A stretch of DNA of 64,000 nt from contig CBIHNW010000004.1 of the NCBI GenBank assembly GCA_966211795.1, positions 1 through 64,000 on the forward strand, written 5' to 3'. The notes beneath the pieces are model-generated. The model did no database searches. It worked only from the letters and a program-made list of their open reading frames with translations, and was not told the DNA's origin. Below, piece after piece: positions 7,639 through 15,598 of the stretch (the stretch's first letter is position 1; every line of letters starts with the position of its first letter). This stretch comes from 21-14-0-10-47-8 sp966211795. Lineage in GTDB: Bacteria; Bdellovibrionota; Bdellovibrionia; Bdellovibrionales; Bdellovibrionaceae. The translations under genes were made by a program, and so were the position numbers.

Positions 7639-9426
7639 TCACACCGAGGATCGTTTTTCAAGAACGGCCCAGCGATCGTACAAGGTCTCGATCTCCTTCT
7701 GGGTTTTGCTTATTTTTTCGTAAACATCCTGGACCTTGGACGCATTCGAAACGGTCTCGGGCTTCTGCGCTTCGGCCTCGAGAATACCTAGGTCTTGTTC
7801 CAGTCCCTGAATTTTCGCTTCGATATTTTCAAGCTCGAACTTTTCTTTGAACGAAAGCTTCTTCAGCTTCTCTCCGGAGGAGCCACTCTGCTTCGCCGCT
7901 TTGGTCGCGGCCACTTCCTTGGCGTTTTGCTCTTCTTGCCAAGCTTCCCACTGAAGGTAATCCGCAAACCGCTCGAGCTTGTTTCCGTTGTGGGGGAACG
8001 CAACGATTTCGGTCGCGACCTGGTCCATGAAATATCGATCATGAGTGACCAAAATCACGGCGCCCGGGAAATTCTTCAGCGCCTCTTCCAGAATATTCAG
8101 AGTATCCAAATCCAAATCATTGGTTGGCTCATCAAGCACCAAGACCGAAGCGGGCTCCAGCATCAGCTGCGCGATTCGCAAACGGCTTTGCTCTCCACCC
8201 GATAACTTCTCGACCGGCAGATCCATTTGCTGCGGCGAAAACAGAAAGCGCTCGAGGTAACTGCGGGCGTGCACGTACTGATCCAAAAGTTTGACGTAAT
8301 CACCTTCGGCGCAAATATTTTTCAGCAACGAAAGCTTCGGATTCAGCGTCTCGCGATTTTGCTCAAAGTAAGACACCTTGATGTCGTCATTGATAAACAC
8401 GGTTCCGGTGTCGGGCTCTTCTTGTTTCAAAAGCACGCGGATCAATGTCGATTTACCGGCCCCATTTCGGCCCAGCAATCCCATGCGTGTCTTCGGTGTG
8501 ATCAGGGTCGTAAAGTCTTTGAAAAGCTCGCGCTTCGAAATGCCTTCGGCGGCGATCAGCTTCTTCGGATTTTTCTCGCCCTCACCAAATTCAATCTTCG
8601 CCGTTCGTTTCAGATTTTTGGTCGAAAGCTCCTGCACTTCGTCTTTGAGATCAAGAGCGCGTTCGATGCGCGCCTTCTGTTTGGTCAAGCGCGCTTTGGC
8701 TCCGCGACGAAGCCATTCGGTCTCGCGACGCAAAGTATTTTTCATCGTCCATTCGCGGTGCTGCTGACCCGCGATCATCAGCTCTTTCGCTTCCAAATAT
8801 TCCAGGTAATCGCCATTGATCACCAACAGGTAATTGGGATTGCGTGGATCCAGGTCAAAGATTTTGTTCGAGATTCGTTGCAGGAACAAACGGTCGTGCG
8901 TGATGGTGATGAAAGCCATTGGACTGTTGGCGATAAACTCTTCCAACCAAAGAATGCTCTCGATATCGAGATGATTCGTCGGCTCATCCAGCAACATGAC
9001 CTCGGGTTCGACCAGCAGTTCGCGGCCCAGGGCCACGCGTTTTTTCCAGCCACCGGATAATTTTTCAACCGGCATATCGATATCGAAACGATCCAACCCC
9101 AGTTTTGAAATCCACATATAGGCCGCGGACATCGCTTCATGCGGATCGTGAGCCTTGGAAATCAGGGCATCGAACAGGGTTTCGCCGGGTTTGAAGGTCG
9201 GCGTCTGCGGCAGAAAGCCGACCCGTAAACCGCGCCGGTAGGTGACTTCGCCTTGATCGGGCTTCAGTTCCCGGCCCAAAATTTTCATCAGCGTGGATTT
9301 GCCAGCTCCATTAGGGCCGACTAGGCCGATGCGATCGCCTTCAAATACGCCCAATGAGACTTGGCGGAAAAGGTTCCGGCTGGCGAAGCTGTGGGTGAGG
9401 TTGTGGGCGCTTATGAGTTGTGACAT
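7639..9426 (-). CDS. uup: ABC-F family ATPase, Uup-like
   Basis: 595 residues with two ATPase domains and no membrane segments. Domain 1 has GPNGAGKS, LSGGWKKR and LLDEPTNHLD. Domain 2 has GRNGAGKST, LSGGEQSR and VLDEPTNDLD. The GGW variant of the first signature and the C-terminal coiled coil (about residues 520-590) are typical of Uup. ABC-F proteins act on the ribosome; Uup is linked to ribosome assembly or quality control and tolerance of transposon excision. The start is just across a 120-base gap from the divergent helicase gene. Confidence 0.92.
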   Translation of the reverse strand: MSQLISAHNLTHSFASRNLFRQVSLGVFEGDRIGLVGPNGAGKSTLMKILGRELKPDQGEVTYRRGLRVGFLPQTPTFKPGETLFDALISKAHDPHEAMSAAYMWISKLGLDRFDIDMPVEKLSGGWKKRVALGRELLVEPEVMLLDEPTNHLDIESILWLEEFIANSPMAFITITHDRLFLQRISNKIFDLDPRNPNYLLVINGDYLEYLEAKELMIAGQQHREWTMKNTLRRETEWLRRGAKARLTKQKARIERALDLKDEVQELSTKNLKRTAKIEFGEGEKNPKKLIAAEGISKRELFKDFTTLITPKTRMGLLGRNGAGKSTLIRVLLKQEEPDTGTVFINDDIKVSYFEQNRETLNPKLSLLKNICAEGDYVKLLDQYVHARSYLERFLFSPQQMDLPVEKLSGGEQSRLRIAQLMLEPASVLVLDEPTNDLDLDTLNILEEALKNFPGAVILVTHDRYFMDQVATEIVAFPHNGNKLERFADYLQWEAWQEEQNAKEVAATKAAKQSGSSGEKLKKLSFKEKFELENIEAKIQGLEQDLGILEAEAQKPETVSNASKVQDVYEKISKTQKEIETLYDRWAVLEKRSSV

Positions 9427-9546
9427 GTAATCCCCTGAAAATATTGTCCTTTTTACTCAATATTAATGCCAGTTGGACATTTATTTCGAGATGTGTCACA
9501 GTGCGCCTTCTCATTCTCATCCTAGGCTGTTCACGAAGGAGTGCCC

Positions 9547-11436
9547 ATGTCGGTTGATTCTATTTTTTCTCAGTGGGGGCTTTCGAACGAAACCCTTCTC
9601 GCTATTCAAGACTTGGGCTTTGAAAATCCCACGCCCGTGCAAACTGCTTGCATCCCGCATCTCTTGAAAAACCAAACGGATCTTTTGGCTCTGGCCAAAA
9701 CCGGAACCGGCAAGACCGCGGCTTTCGGAATTCCGCTCGTCGAAAAGCTCGAAGCCAAAAAAGGTCTGCAAGCTTTGGTTCTGTGCCCCACTCGTGAATT
9801 AGCGCAGCAAGTTTCCCAAAGTCTTTCGTCTTTCGGTCAACGCAAAGGTATCAAAGTCGCAACTGTTCTGGGTGGCGAGTCTTACCGCAAACAAATCGAT
9901 TCTCTTCGTCGCAATCCCGAAATTTTGGTTTCCACTCCAGGTCGTTTGATCGACTTGATGGACCAAAAAGTCGTGAAGCTTCAGGGTGTGAAGTACTTGG
10001 TTCTGGATGAGGCCGATGAAATGTTGTCTTTCGGTTTCCAAGAAGCTTTGGAAACTGTTTGGACCGCGCTGAAAGACGAGTCCGTGAACACTTGGTTGTT
10101 CTCGGCGACAATGAGCGAAAACATCAAGCGTCTGACCAGCAAGTACCTGAAGACACCTTACGAAGTTTCTTTGAACACTTCGTCTGAGCCAATCCGCGTT
10201 CAGTCTTTTGCCGCGATCGTTTACGAAGAAGACAAAGAAGACGCGCTGACATTATTACTGAAAAACACGCCTGAATTCTACGGCATCATTTTCGCGCAAA
10301 CGAAAAAGCAAGTGAACGAGCTGGAAATCAAATTCCGCGCCATGGGTCTGCAAATCGACAGCCTTCATGGTGACAAAGTTCAGGCCGAGCGCACACGCGT
10401 GATCAACCGCATGAAGAAAAAGGAAATCCAAATCTTGGTGGCAACGGACGTTGCGGCTCGTGGATTGGATATCGAAGATCTCACGCACGTCGTGAACTTC
10501 GAAATTCCTTGGGACGCCGAAACTTACACTCACCGCATCGGTCGAACCGCACGTGCGGGTAAAACCGGTATCGTGTGGACATTGGTTCGTCCAAAAGAAG
10601 CGCATCAGCTTCGCAAGTTCGAGCGCGCCTTGAAACAGGAATTCAAACCTTTGCAGATTCCGTCTGTATCGGATGTTCGTAAGAATCAGATTCGCTCTTG
10701 GATCAAGTCTTTGAACGACATCGTTGTTCCGGAAAAAGACCAAGAATTTTTCAACGAGATCACGGTCGATATGCAAGTCGAAGAAGAATTTTTGCTCTCG
10801 ACGGCAGCTCGTGATTGGCTCTTTAAAGCTTTGTACCATTCTAAAATCGGCGCTGACTTTGAAGGCGAACAGCCACGCAGCTTCGAGCTTCGTCCACGCG
10901 ACGGCGCTCAGGGTTCGCGCGGATTTGCCGATCGTCCTCGTCACAGCGGCGTGACTCATTCTCGTCGTGACCGTGGTGGTGGCTATGATCGCGGTGGCGA
11001 TCGTGGCTTTGACCGCGGCGGTGCCCGTGGTGGCGACCGCGGATTTGATCGTCCTCGTTTTGAAGGCGCGGGCAGTGATGATTCGCGTCCTCGTCGTGAG
11101 GGTGGAATCCGTTCAGAAGGTCGTCGTGATAACAATGACGGTGGTGGTTGGGATCGTCCTCGCCGCGAAGCGGGTGGTGATCGTCCGCAACGAAGCAGCT
11201 TCCGTGATGAGCGTTCATCGGCGGATCGTCCGCCACGTCGCGAATTTTCGTCCGACCGTCCCGTCCGCCGTGGATTCGGTGGCGATCAACCTCGGGTCGA
11301 GCGTTCCGCTTCCGATCGTGGTGCTTTCCGTCCACAACGCATGGACCGCGAATTTCCAACCGATGTGGCCGAAAGAAAACCTCGCGCCCGTTCGAACAAG
11401 TATCCAAAATCTGACAGCCGTCCTCGCCAGGACTAG
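9547..11436 (+). CDS. DEAD-box RNA helicase with RGG-type C-terminal tail
   Basis: 629 residues from the ATG at 9547, with AAGGAG five bases upstream; an in-frame GTG two codons earlier is less likely. All helicase motifs are present: Q-motif (NPTPVQ), AKTGTGKT, PTRELAQ, DEAD, SAT and HRIGRTARAG. The last 170 residues or so are basic and glycine-rich with repeated DRGG/RRE/DRP units (RDRGGGYDRGGDRGFDRGG). Such tails bind RNA loosely and can drive condensate formation. Roles like cold adaptation, ribosome assembly or mRNA decay are usual for the family. Codon use is strongly biased, as for highly expressed genes. Confidence 0.95.
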   Translation: MSVDSIFSQWGLSNETLLAIQDLGFENPTPVQTACIPHLLKNQTDLLALAKTGTGKTAAFGIPLVEKLEAKKGLQALVLCPTRELAQQVSQSLSSFGQRKGIKVATVLGGESYRKQIDSLRRNPEILVSTPGRLIDLMDQKVVKLQGVKYLVLDEADEMLSFGFQEALETVWTALKDESVNTWLFSATMSENIKRLTSKYLKTPYEVSLNTSSEPIRVQSFAAIVYEEDKEDALTLLLKNTPEFYGIIFAQTKKQVNELEIKFRAMGLQIDSLHGDKVQAERTRVINRMKKKEIQILVATDVAARGLDIEDLTHVVNFEIPWDAETYTHRIGRTARAGKTGIVWTLVRPKEAHQLRKFERALKQEFKPLQIPSVSDVRKNQIRSWIKSLNDIVVPEKDQEFFNEITVDMQVEEEFLLSTAARDWLFKALYHSKIGADFEGEQPRSFELRPRDGAQGSRGFADRPRHSGVTHSRRDRGGGYDRGGDRGFDRGGARGGDRGFDRPRFEGAGSDDSRPRREGGIRSEGRRDNNDGGGWDRPRREAGGDRPQRSSFRDERSSADRPPRREFSSDRPVRRGFGGDQPRVERSASDRGAFRPQRMDREFPTDVAERKPRARSNKYPKSDSRPRQD

Positions 11437-11452
11437 TGCTGTCTCTCGATCC

Positions 11453-11484
11453 GGCCGGTTTGTTCTTTCAGCGAGAACAGCCGG
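11453..11484 (+). terminator. Candidate terminator after the helicase gene
   Basis: CCGG at 11455-11458 with GTTCT at 11462-11466 pairs with AGAAC at 11474-11478 and CCGG at 11481-11484. The run after it (ATCTTTCTTC) is only partly T-rich. It lies between the convergent helicase and cassette A. Confidence 0.3.
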
Positions 11485-11527
11485 TCCTGATTCTGAAATC
11501 TTTCTTCACTTTGTTCGCATCGGAAAT

Positions 11528-13462
11528 TTACGGTGCTGGAAATCCGCCGCAGCTTCCCTCGGGGTAAATGCCTCGGAAACAATTGTTGTAGCCGTTCGGC
11601 GTTTCGCAACCGTCGGGTCCACTGAGCTTATCGTAAAGACCGCCATCGAGCGCCCCATAGTAGCAATATTCGTGAGCGACCTTGACTGTCGTTGTCGTGA
11701 CCGAAGGCCTTGTGGTGGTGGTGACCGTCGTTGTGGTCGTGGTCGTTGGCGCCACGCAACCCGACGTGCTGGTCTGGCCGTCCGAATAAGTGCAAGCACT
11801 TCCACCATTCAATGGCCACTGCGTGACCGAGTAAGTTTTGATTCCGCTGCCGTTGCAGGCACCCCAGCTTCCGACGCAGCTAACGGCGCAGCTGCGAGGC
11901 GAAGAAGGGCAACTGGTTCCGCCATTGCTCGGGAACTGAGTGACAAGATAATCTTGCGTGCCGGTGCCGGGGTTGCATGAACCCCAACTGCCCGAGCAGT
12001 TGACCGGTGTCGGAGTGCAAGCCTGTTGATTGCAAGGGCTGGTGTCGCCGGTCGAATACGCGCAGCCCGAGCCGCCATTTGCTGCCGCCTGCGTGACCGT
12101 GAATGTTTTGATACCGCCGCCACAAGCTTGGCTGCAGGAACTCCAGCTTCCGGAACAGTTCACCGGGCAAGCTTGGGTGTTGCAAGATTGGCTCGCGCCA
12201 TTGGCGTAACTGCAGCTGGTGCCACCGTTCGCAGCGGGCACCGAGATCGAAAATGTTTTGGTGCCGCCGCCACAAGTTCTGCTGCAAGATCCCCAGGCGC
12301 CGACACAGTTTTGAGGGCACGCTTGCGTGTTGCACGTCTGAGTCGCACCGTTCGCGTAACTGCAACTGGTGCCGCCATTCGCGGCGGGTGTGGTCACGGT
12401 GAAAGTTTGGGTTCCACTGCCACAAGTTTTCGAGCACGCGCCCCAACTTCCCACGCAGTTCACCGGCACGACGCAAGCCTGGGTGTTGCAGGCTTGCACG
12501 GTTCCATTGCTGGCCGCGCAGGCGGCTCCACCATAAGTCGCAGGTGCGGTGACCGTGTAAGTTCTGGTGCCACCACCGCAAGCGGCCGTGCAGGCGCCCC
12601 AATTTCCTTGGCAATTGGTGGCCGGGCAAATCCCGATTTTCGAGACACAAACGGCCTGGCCAGAAGAGTCCACGCCGGTCATGATTTGCGAAGAGGAACA
12701 CTGCCCGCGGTACAACGGAGAGCATTCGATATTGCCGTTATCTTCAAGACCGGTCACCACTTGGTAAGGCAACCCATTCGCCGCACAGGTTTTTCCGGCG
12801 TGTTTGGGTCGGCAGGTGTGATTGATGCTGTTGTAGATGCCGTTCAAAATCACGCAGGCCGATTGAATCGTGTCTTCGTTGATTCCGCGAACGGACGAGT
12901 AACTGTAGTTCGAAAGATTCAGTGGAACTTTCAAACTGGATGGAAAGTCTGCGATCAAATTGATTTGGATTTCGATGGTTGGCGCCAAGCAGGGATAGGT
13001 CTGGCAATTGGGTCGCCACTGCGCCTGAAATTTAAACGGACAATCCAAACTGGGATCGGCGGTGCCGACCGGACACTGTCCACCTTGACCCGAAATTCTC
13101 GAAGTCGGATCGGTCGCATCGTAAGTGAGCTTCTGCGCTCCTTGCGAATCGTACAAGACGAAATTATAGAAACCATCCGGGGTCGGAGAAAGGCTGCAAC
13201 CCGGGGTCGTCGTCATGCAATTGAAATTGGCGTTGCGATTGGTGGTCTCGCGCCAAGCCGCCGGACTTTTCATGGCGGCTTCGATTTGGGCGCGAGCCGA
13301 AATCACGATGCGCACGGTTTTTAGCTGCAGGCTGCTTTGATTCGAAAGACTGGAAATCGAGACCGCCCCCAGCCCTAGGATGCTCATCATCGCCGTCGAG
13401 ACCAGAACCTCGACGAGACTGAAACCCTTGCTGGTCTTGAATGACTTTAGATGGAGGCGCAT
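11528..13462 (-). CDS. Pseudopilin with six thrombospondin type-1 repeats (cassette A, gene 3)
   Basis: 644 residues. The N-terminus is a class III prepilin signal, KG|FSLVEVLVST, with Glu at +5 and a hydrophobic helix, so prepilin peptidase should cleave it. Residues about 70-270 are a cysteine-rich pilin-like body. Six TSP1 repeats follow at about 283-330, 335-382, 385-432, 435-482, 488-528 and 529-569. Each has a W-x-x-C core (for example GSWGACSKTCGSGTQTF) and four to six Cys. A Thr-rich linker (573-593) leads to a final Cys-rich domain. TSP1 domains bind sulfated glycans or proteins in animals and apicomplexans. Here a pilus- or pseudopilus-tip adhesin is the likely role. The start overlaps the preceding gene by 16 bases. 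The paralogue at 46786-48510 has four repeats. Confidence 0.85.
   Translation of the reverse strand: MRLHLKSFKTSKGFSLVEVLVSTAMMSILGLGAVSISSLSNQSSLQLKTVRIVISARAQIEAAMKSPAAWRETTNRNANFNCMTTTPGCSLSPTPDGFYNFVLYDSQGAQKLTYDATDPTSRISGQGGQCPVGTADPSLDCPFKFQAQWRPNCQTYPCLAPTIEIQINLIADFPSSLKVPLNLSNYSYSSVRGINEDTIQSACVILNGIYNSINHTCRPKHAGKTCAANGLPYQVVTGLEDNGNIECSPLYRGQCSSSQIMTGVDSSGQAVCVSKIGICPATNCQGNWGACTAACGGGTRTYTVTAPATYGGAACAASNGTVQACNTQACVVPVNCVGSWGACSKTCGSGTQTFTVTTPAANGGTSCSYANGATQTCNTQACPQNCVGAWGSCSRTCGGGTKTFSISVPAANGGTSCSYANGASQSCNTQACPVNCSGSWSSCSQACGGGIKTFTVTQAAANGGSGCAYSTGDTSPCNQQACTPTPVNCSGSWGSCNPGTGTQDYLVTQFPSNGGTSCPSSPRSCAVSCVGSWGACNGSGIKTYSVTQWPLNGGSACTYSDGQTSTSGCVAPTTTTTTTVTTTTRPSVTTTTVKVAHEYCYYGALDGGLYDKLSGPDGCETPNGYNNCFRGIYPEGSCGGFPAP
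11756..12616 (-). repeat. Six TSP1-coding repeats
   Basis: Units of about 150 bp with diverged but obvious similarity encode the motif NC-x-G-x-W-x-x-C. The second and third units are closest at both levels (each encodes PAANGGTSCSYANGA). Unit gain or loss by recombination is plausible. Confidence 0.8.
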
Positions 13463-14283
13463 TGCGGATTTCCTTGCGGATCAAAACCTTTAATCACCTG
13501 GCCGCCGGTGCAGGCACGGGGCGCGATGACCGTGCTTTCGCATGGCTGGCTATTCGCCGTTGTGGCTGGTCCCCGGTAAGCGTTGGGGCCCGTGTTGCAG
13601 ACGGTGGGGGCGGTGATTTTCACCGAGCAAGCGCCGGTTGCGACATTGTACTGTCCCTGCAAAGAGATGCACGAGGACTCGACACTTTTTTCATCCAGGT
13701 TTCGGACCAAATCAAACGTGTAACTGTCGGACTTGTTGTTCAAAACCATCTTTGAAGAGGCCGGTCGGAAGTTCAGTTCAAAATGAACGGTGTCGATCCA
13801 ATTGCCGTTTTGATAGACGTGACGGATCAGGCGAACATCATAGTGAAAAGGACACGCATCATTTCCGGCTGACGAATTGAATGTCGCGCAAGGCGTGCCT
13901 GTCGTGCTGAAGCCCGCGTTCGGGTTGTCGGTTTGGTAATAGGCCGTCGAGGCTCCCGCCAAGTAAATATTCAAGAATGGATACTGCGAGGTGTTTGTCG
14001 GTAAAGCCGATCCATTCGACGGTGTGGTCAAGAGGGTGCTGGTGAAAGCGCTCGTGTTTCGGATCTGAATCACTTGCCAAGAACTGGGTGATGTCACTGC
14101 ACCCACCAGCCTTTGTTTGATTTGCTCGGCCACGACGTGCAAGTTCATCTGCTGTCCGGCGCGAGATTTCTGATTGTTCCAAGACAGGATGCCGATCGTG
14201 CCGATACCCATCAGCGCGATGGCGAGGGTGAGACTGATCATGCTGAAACCCCGTTGGGATTTTACGGACAAGCGGTTGCGCAT
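13447..14283 (-). CDS. Pseudopilin lacking Glu+5 (cassette A, gene 2)
   Basis: 278 residues. The prepilin signal is RG|FSMISLTLAI with Ser, not Glu, at +5. In type II secretion the tip subunit GspK is the pseudopilin that lacks Glu+5, so this protein may cap the filament; that is inference. The body contains several Cys, a segment CPFHYDVRLIRHVYQNGNWIDTV shared with its paralogue at 45143-45958, and a C-terminal Cys-framed module (CTGGQVIKGFDPQGNPQC). It overlaps gene 1 by 22 bases and gene 3 by 16, so the three are translated together. Confidence 0.82.
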   Translation of the reverse strand: MRNRLSVKSQRGFSMISLTLAIALMGIGTIGILSWNNQKSRAGQQMNLHVVAEQIKQRLVGAVTSPSSWQVIQIRNTSAFTSTLLTTPSNGSALPTNTSQYPFLNIYLAGASTAYYQTDNPNAGFSTTGTPCATFNSSAGNDACPFHYDVRLIRHVYQNGNWIDTVHFELNFRPASSKMVLNNKSDSYTFDLVRNLDEKSVESSCISLQGQYNVATGACSVKITAPTVCNTGPNAYRGPATTANSQPCESTVIAPRACTGGQVIKGFDPQGNPQCASI

Positions 14284-15044
14284 TGAAGGCCTCCGTTGGC
14301 GTCAAATCCCATGGCGACGTCGGTTCCGCCACAGGTGCCGGGGTTTGGTTTTCCACAGATCACCGAACCCATGTTATCAAAGCCCAAGACAAAACTTCCG
14401 GTGGATGGGCTGCAGGCACTGCTCAGCTGTGGAAGGGTGCAGTTGATTCCATTCAAGGTGCCACCCATCGAGATGCAGACTTCGCTCAGAGTTTCAACTT
14501 TGGGATCTTTGTAAACGACAAGATCGTAAGAAGATAATTTCTGCAGACCCGCCGAAGCGGACTCTTTCATTTGAAAACGCACGCTGACTTTGGGGATACC
14601 GTGTTTGCACAAGCTATCGTCGCACTCGATCTGCCACTTCAAAGAAAGACCGACCAAACAATAGGCATTTCCGTTGCTGGCATCAAAGGCATTGCAGAAG
14701 TCGCCGGTGCTGGCCATGCCCAGGCTGGCAGAGGAGCCATCCAGAGTTTTGCCGTCGATTGAAATTCGCAGCGCTTGCGGAGTGGTGTAGCTGCTGCAGC
14801 CCGTATTGGATTCAAGGCAGGCCAAGCCGGAATTGCTGGCGATGATATCGTTCCAACCACTGGTGGACTTGATGATGTTTTGCAGTTGCAGGCGGCGCGC
14901 TTCCAACCAGAATTGGCGCTCGGATTGGGCGCCGCTTTTCGCCGAATCCGTGATCAGTTTTGAAGTGCCCAGAACGACGCCGCTGGAAAGAGCGATGGCC
15001 ACAAGCACTTCGACTGCCGAAAATCCCCACTGATACTTTCTCAT
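14262..15044 (-). CDS. Pseudopilin (cassette A, gene 1)
   Basis: 260 residues from the ATG at 15044. The prepilin signal is WG|FSAVEVLVAI with Glu+5. The body has Cys-rich segments and ends with two Cys-framed modules, CSPSTGSFVLGFDNMGSVIC and CGGTDVAMGFDANGGLQC. A TTG at 15074 is in frame but would place the methionine ten residues further up. A TATAAT box lies only about eight bases before the ATG, so the message may be nearly leaderless. It is the first gene of cassette A; the paralogue is 45937-46734. Confidence 0.82.
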   Translation of the reverse strand: MRKYQWGFSAVEVLVAIALSSGVVLGTSKLITDSAKSGAQSERQFWLEARRLQLQNIIKSTSGWNDIIASNSGLACLESNTGCSSYTTPQALRISIDGKTLDGSSASLGMASTGDFCNAFDASNGNAYCLVGLSLKWQIECDDSLCKHGIPKVSVRFQMKESASAGLQKLSSYDLVVYKDPKVETLSEVCISMGGTLNGINCTLPQLSSACSPSTGSFVLGFDNMGSVICGKPNPGTCGGTDVAMGFDANGGLQCATACP

Positions 15045-15328
15045 TCTATCTCTATTATAAAAGAGGTGCGCCAAGATCCCGAGGAATTTAAGGGGGTTCT
15101 AGGCCTGAGACAGGTGCTTGAAGGAAGCTTCACAAAGCCAATGAATTTGATTGATGGAAAGTTACTTTAGATGTGTCAAAAGCCATATTTACCAACGAAA
15201 CCGGTTTGTTTTCAGAGGGGCTACGCCAGGTTCCGAATTGCCGTGTTCTCAGCTCTGAGAGCCGACCCATTTTTACATCTTGCAGACCTATCCTTGCGAA
15301 AAGACTGATTAAACTGTAGAAAATCCGC

Positions 15329-15598
15329 ATGCAGGAAATTGAAAAACTTCGATCGGAGATCGATCAGATCCATCTCGAGTTGGCGGCACTCTTTCGCCGT
15401 CGCTTGCAGATCACGGAAAAAATCTGGGAGATTAAAAAATCTCAGGGCCTTCCGTTTTTTGATGCCACTCGCGAGCAGGCCATCATCCGTCAGTTTGACG
15501 AGCACGTCAGTGATCCGACCGAGCAGCAGGTGCTGCAGAATTTTTTAAAATCCGTTCTGGCAGAAAACAAAAAATATCTCGAGATGAAAATAAAATGA
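15329..15598 (+). CDS. aroQ: Chorismate mutase, AroQ fold, single domain
   Basis: 89 residues, all helical, of the size of the E. coli P-protein mutase domain. Against that domain the catalytic residues keep exact spacing with an offset of three: R8, R25, K36, D45, R48 and E49 match R11, R28, K39, D48, R51 and E52. The position of Q88 is E85 or a neighbour, as in some eukaryotic mutases. The enzyme turns chorismate into prephenate. It is not fused to a dehydratase or dehydrogenase, and no other aromatic-acid gene is nearby. Its TGA stop overlaps the ATG of the following U32 gene (ATGA), which suggests it supplies prephenate to that enzyme. Confidence 0.88.
   Translation: MQEIEKLRSEIDQIHLELAALFRRRLQITEKIWEIKKSQGLPFFDATREQAIIRQFDEHVSDPTEQQVLQNFLKSVLAENKKYLEMKIK

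Noticed and set aside
10967..11980. 337-residue reading frame overlapping the helicase tail and cassette A
   Set aside because: It is out of frame with the RGG-coding repeats, where the periodic codons keep other frames open.
12026..13324. 432-residue + strand reading frame opposite the TSP1 pseudopilin
   Set aside because: It runs antisense to a gene with clear pilin and TSP1 motifs, lacks any motif and has Arg/Ala-rich composition typical of a shadow.
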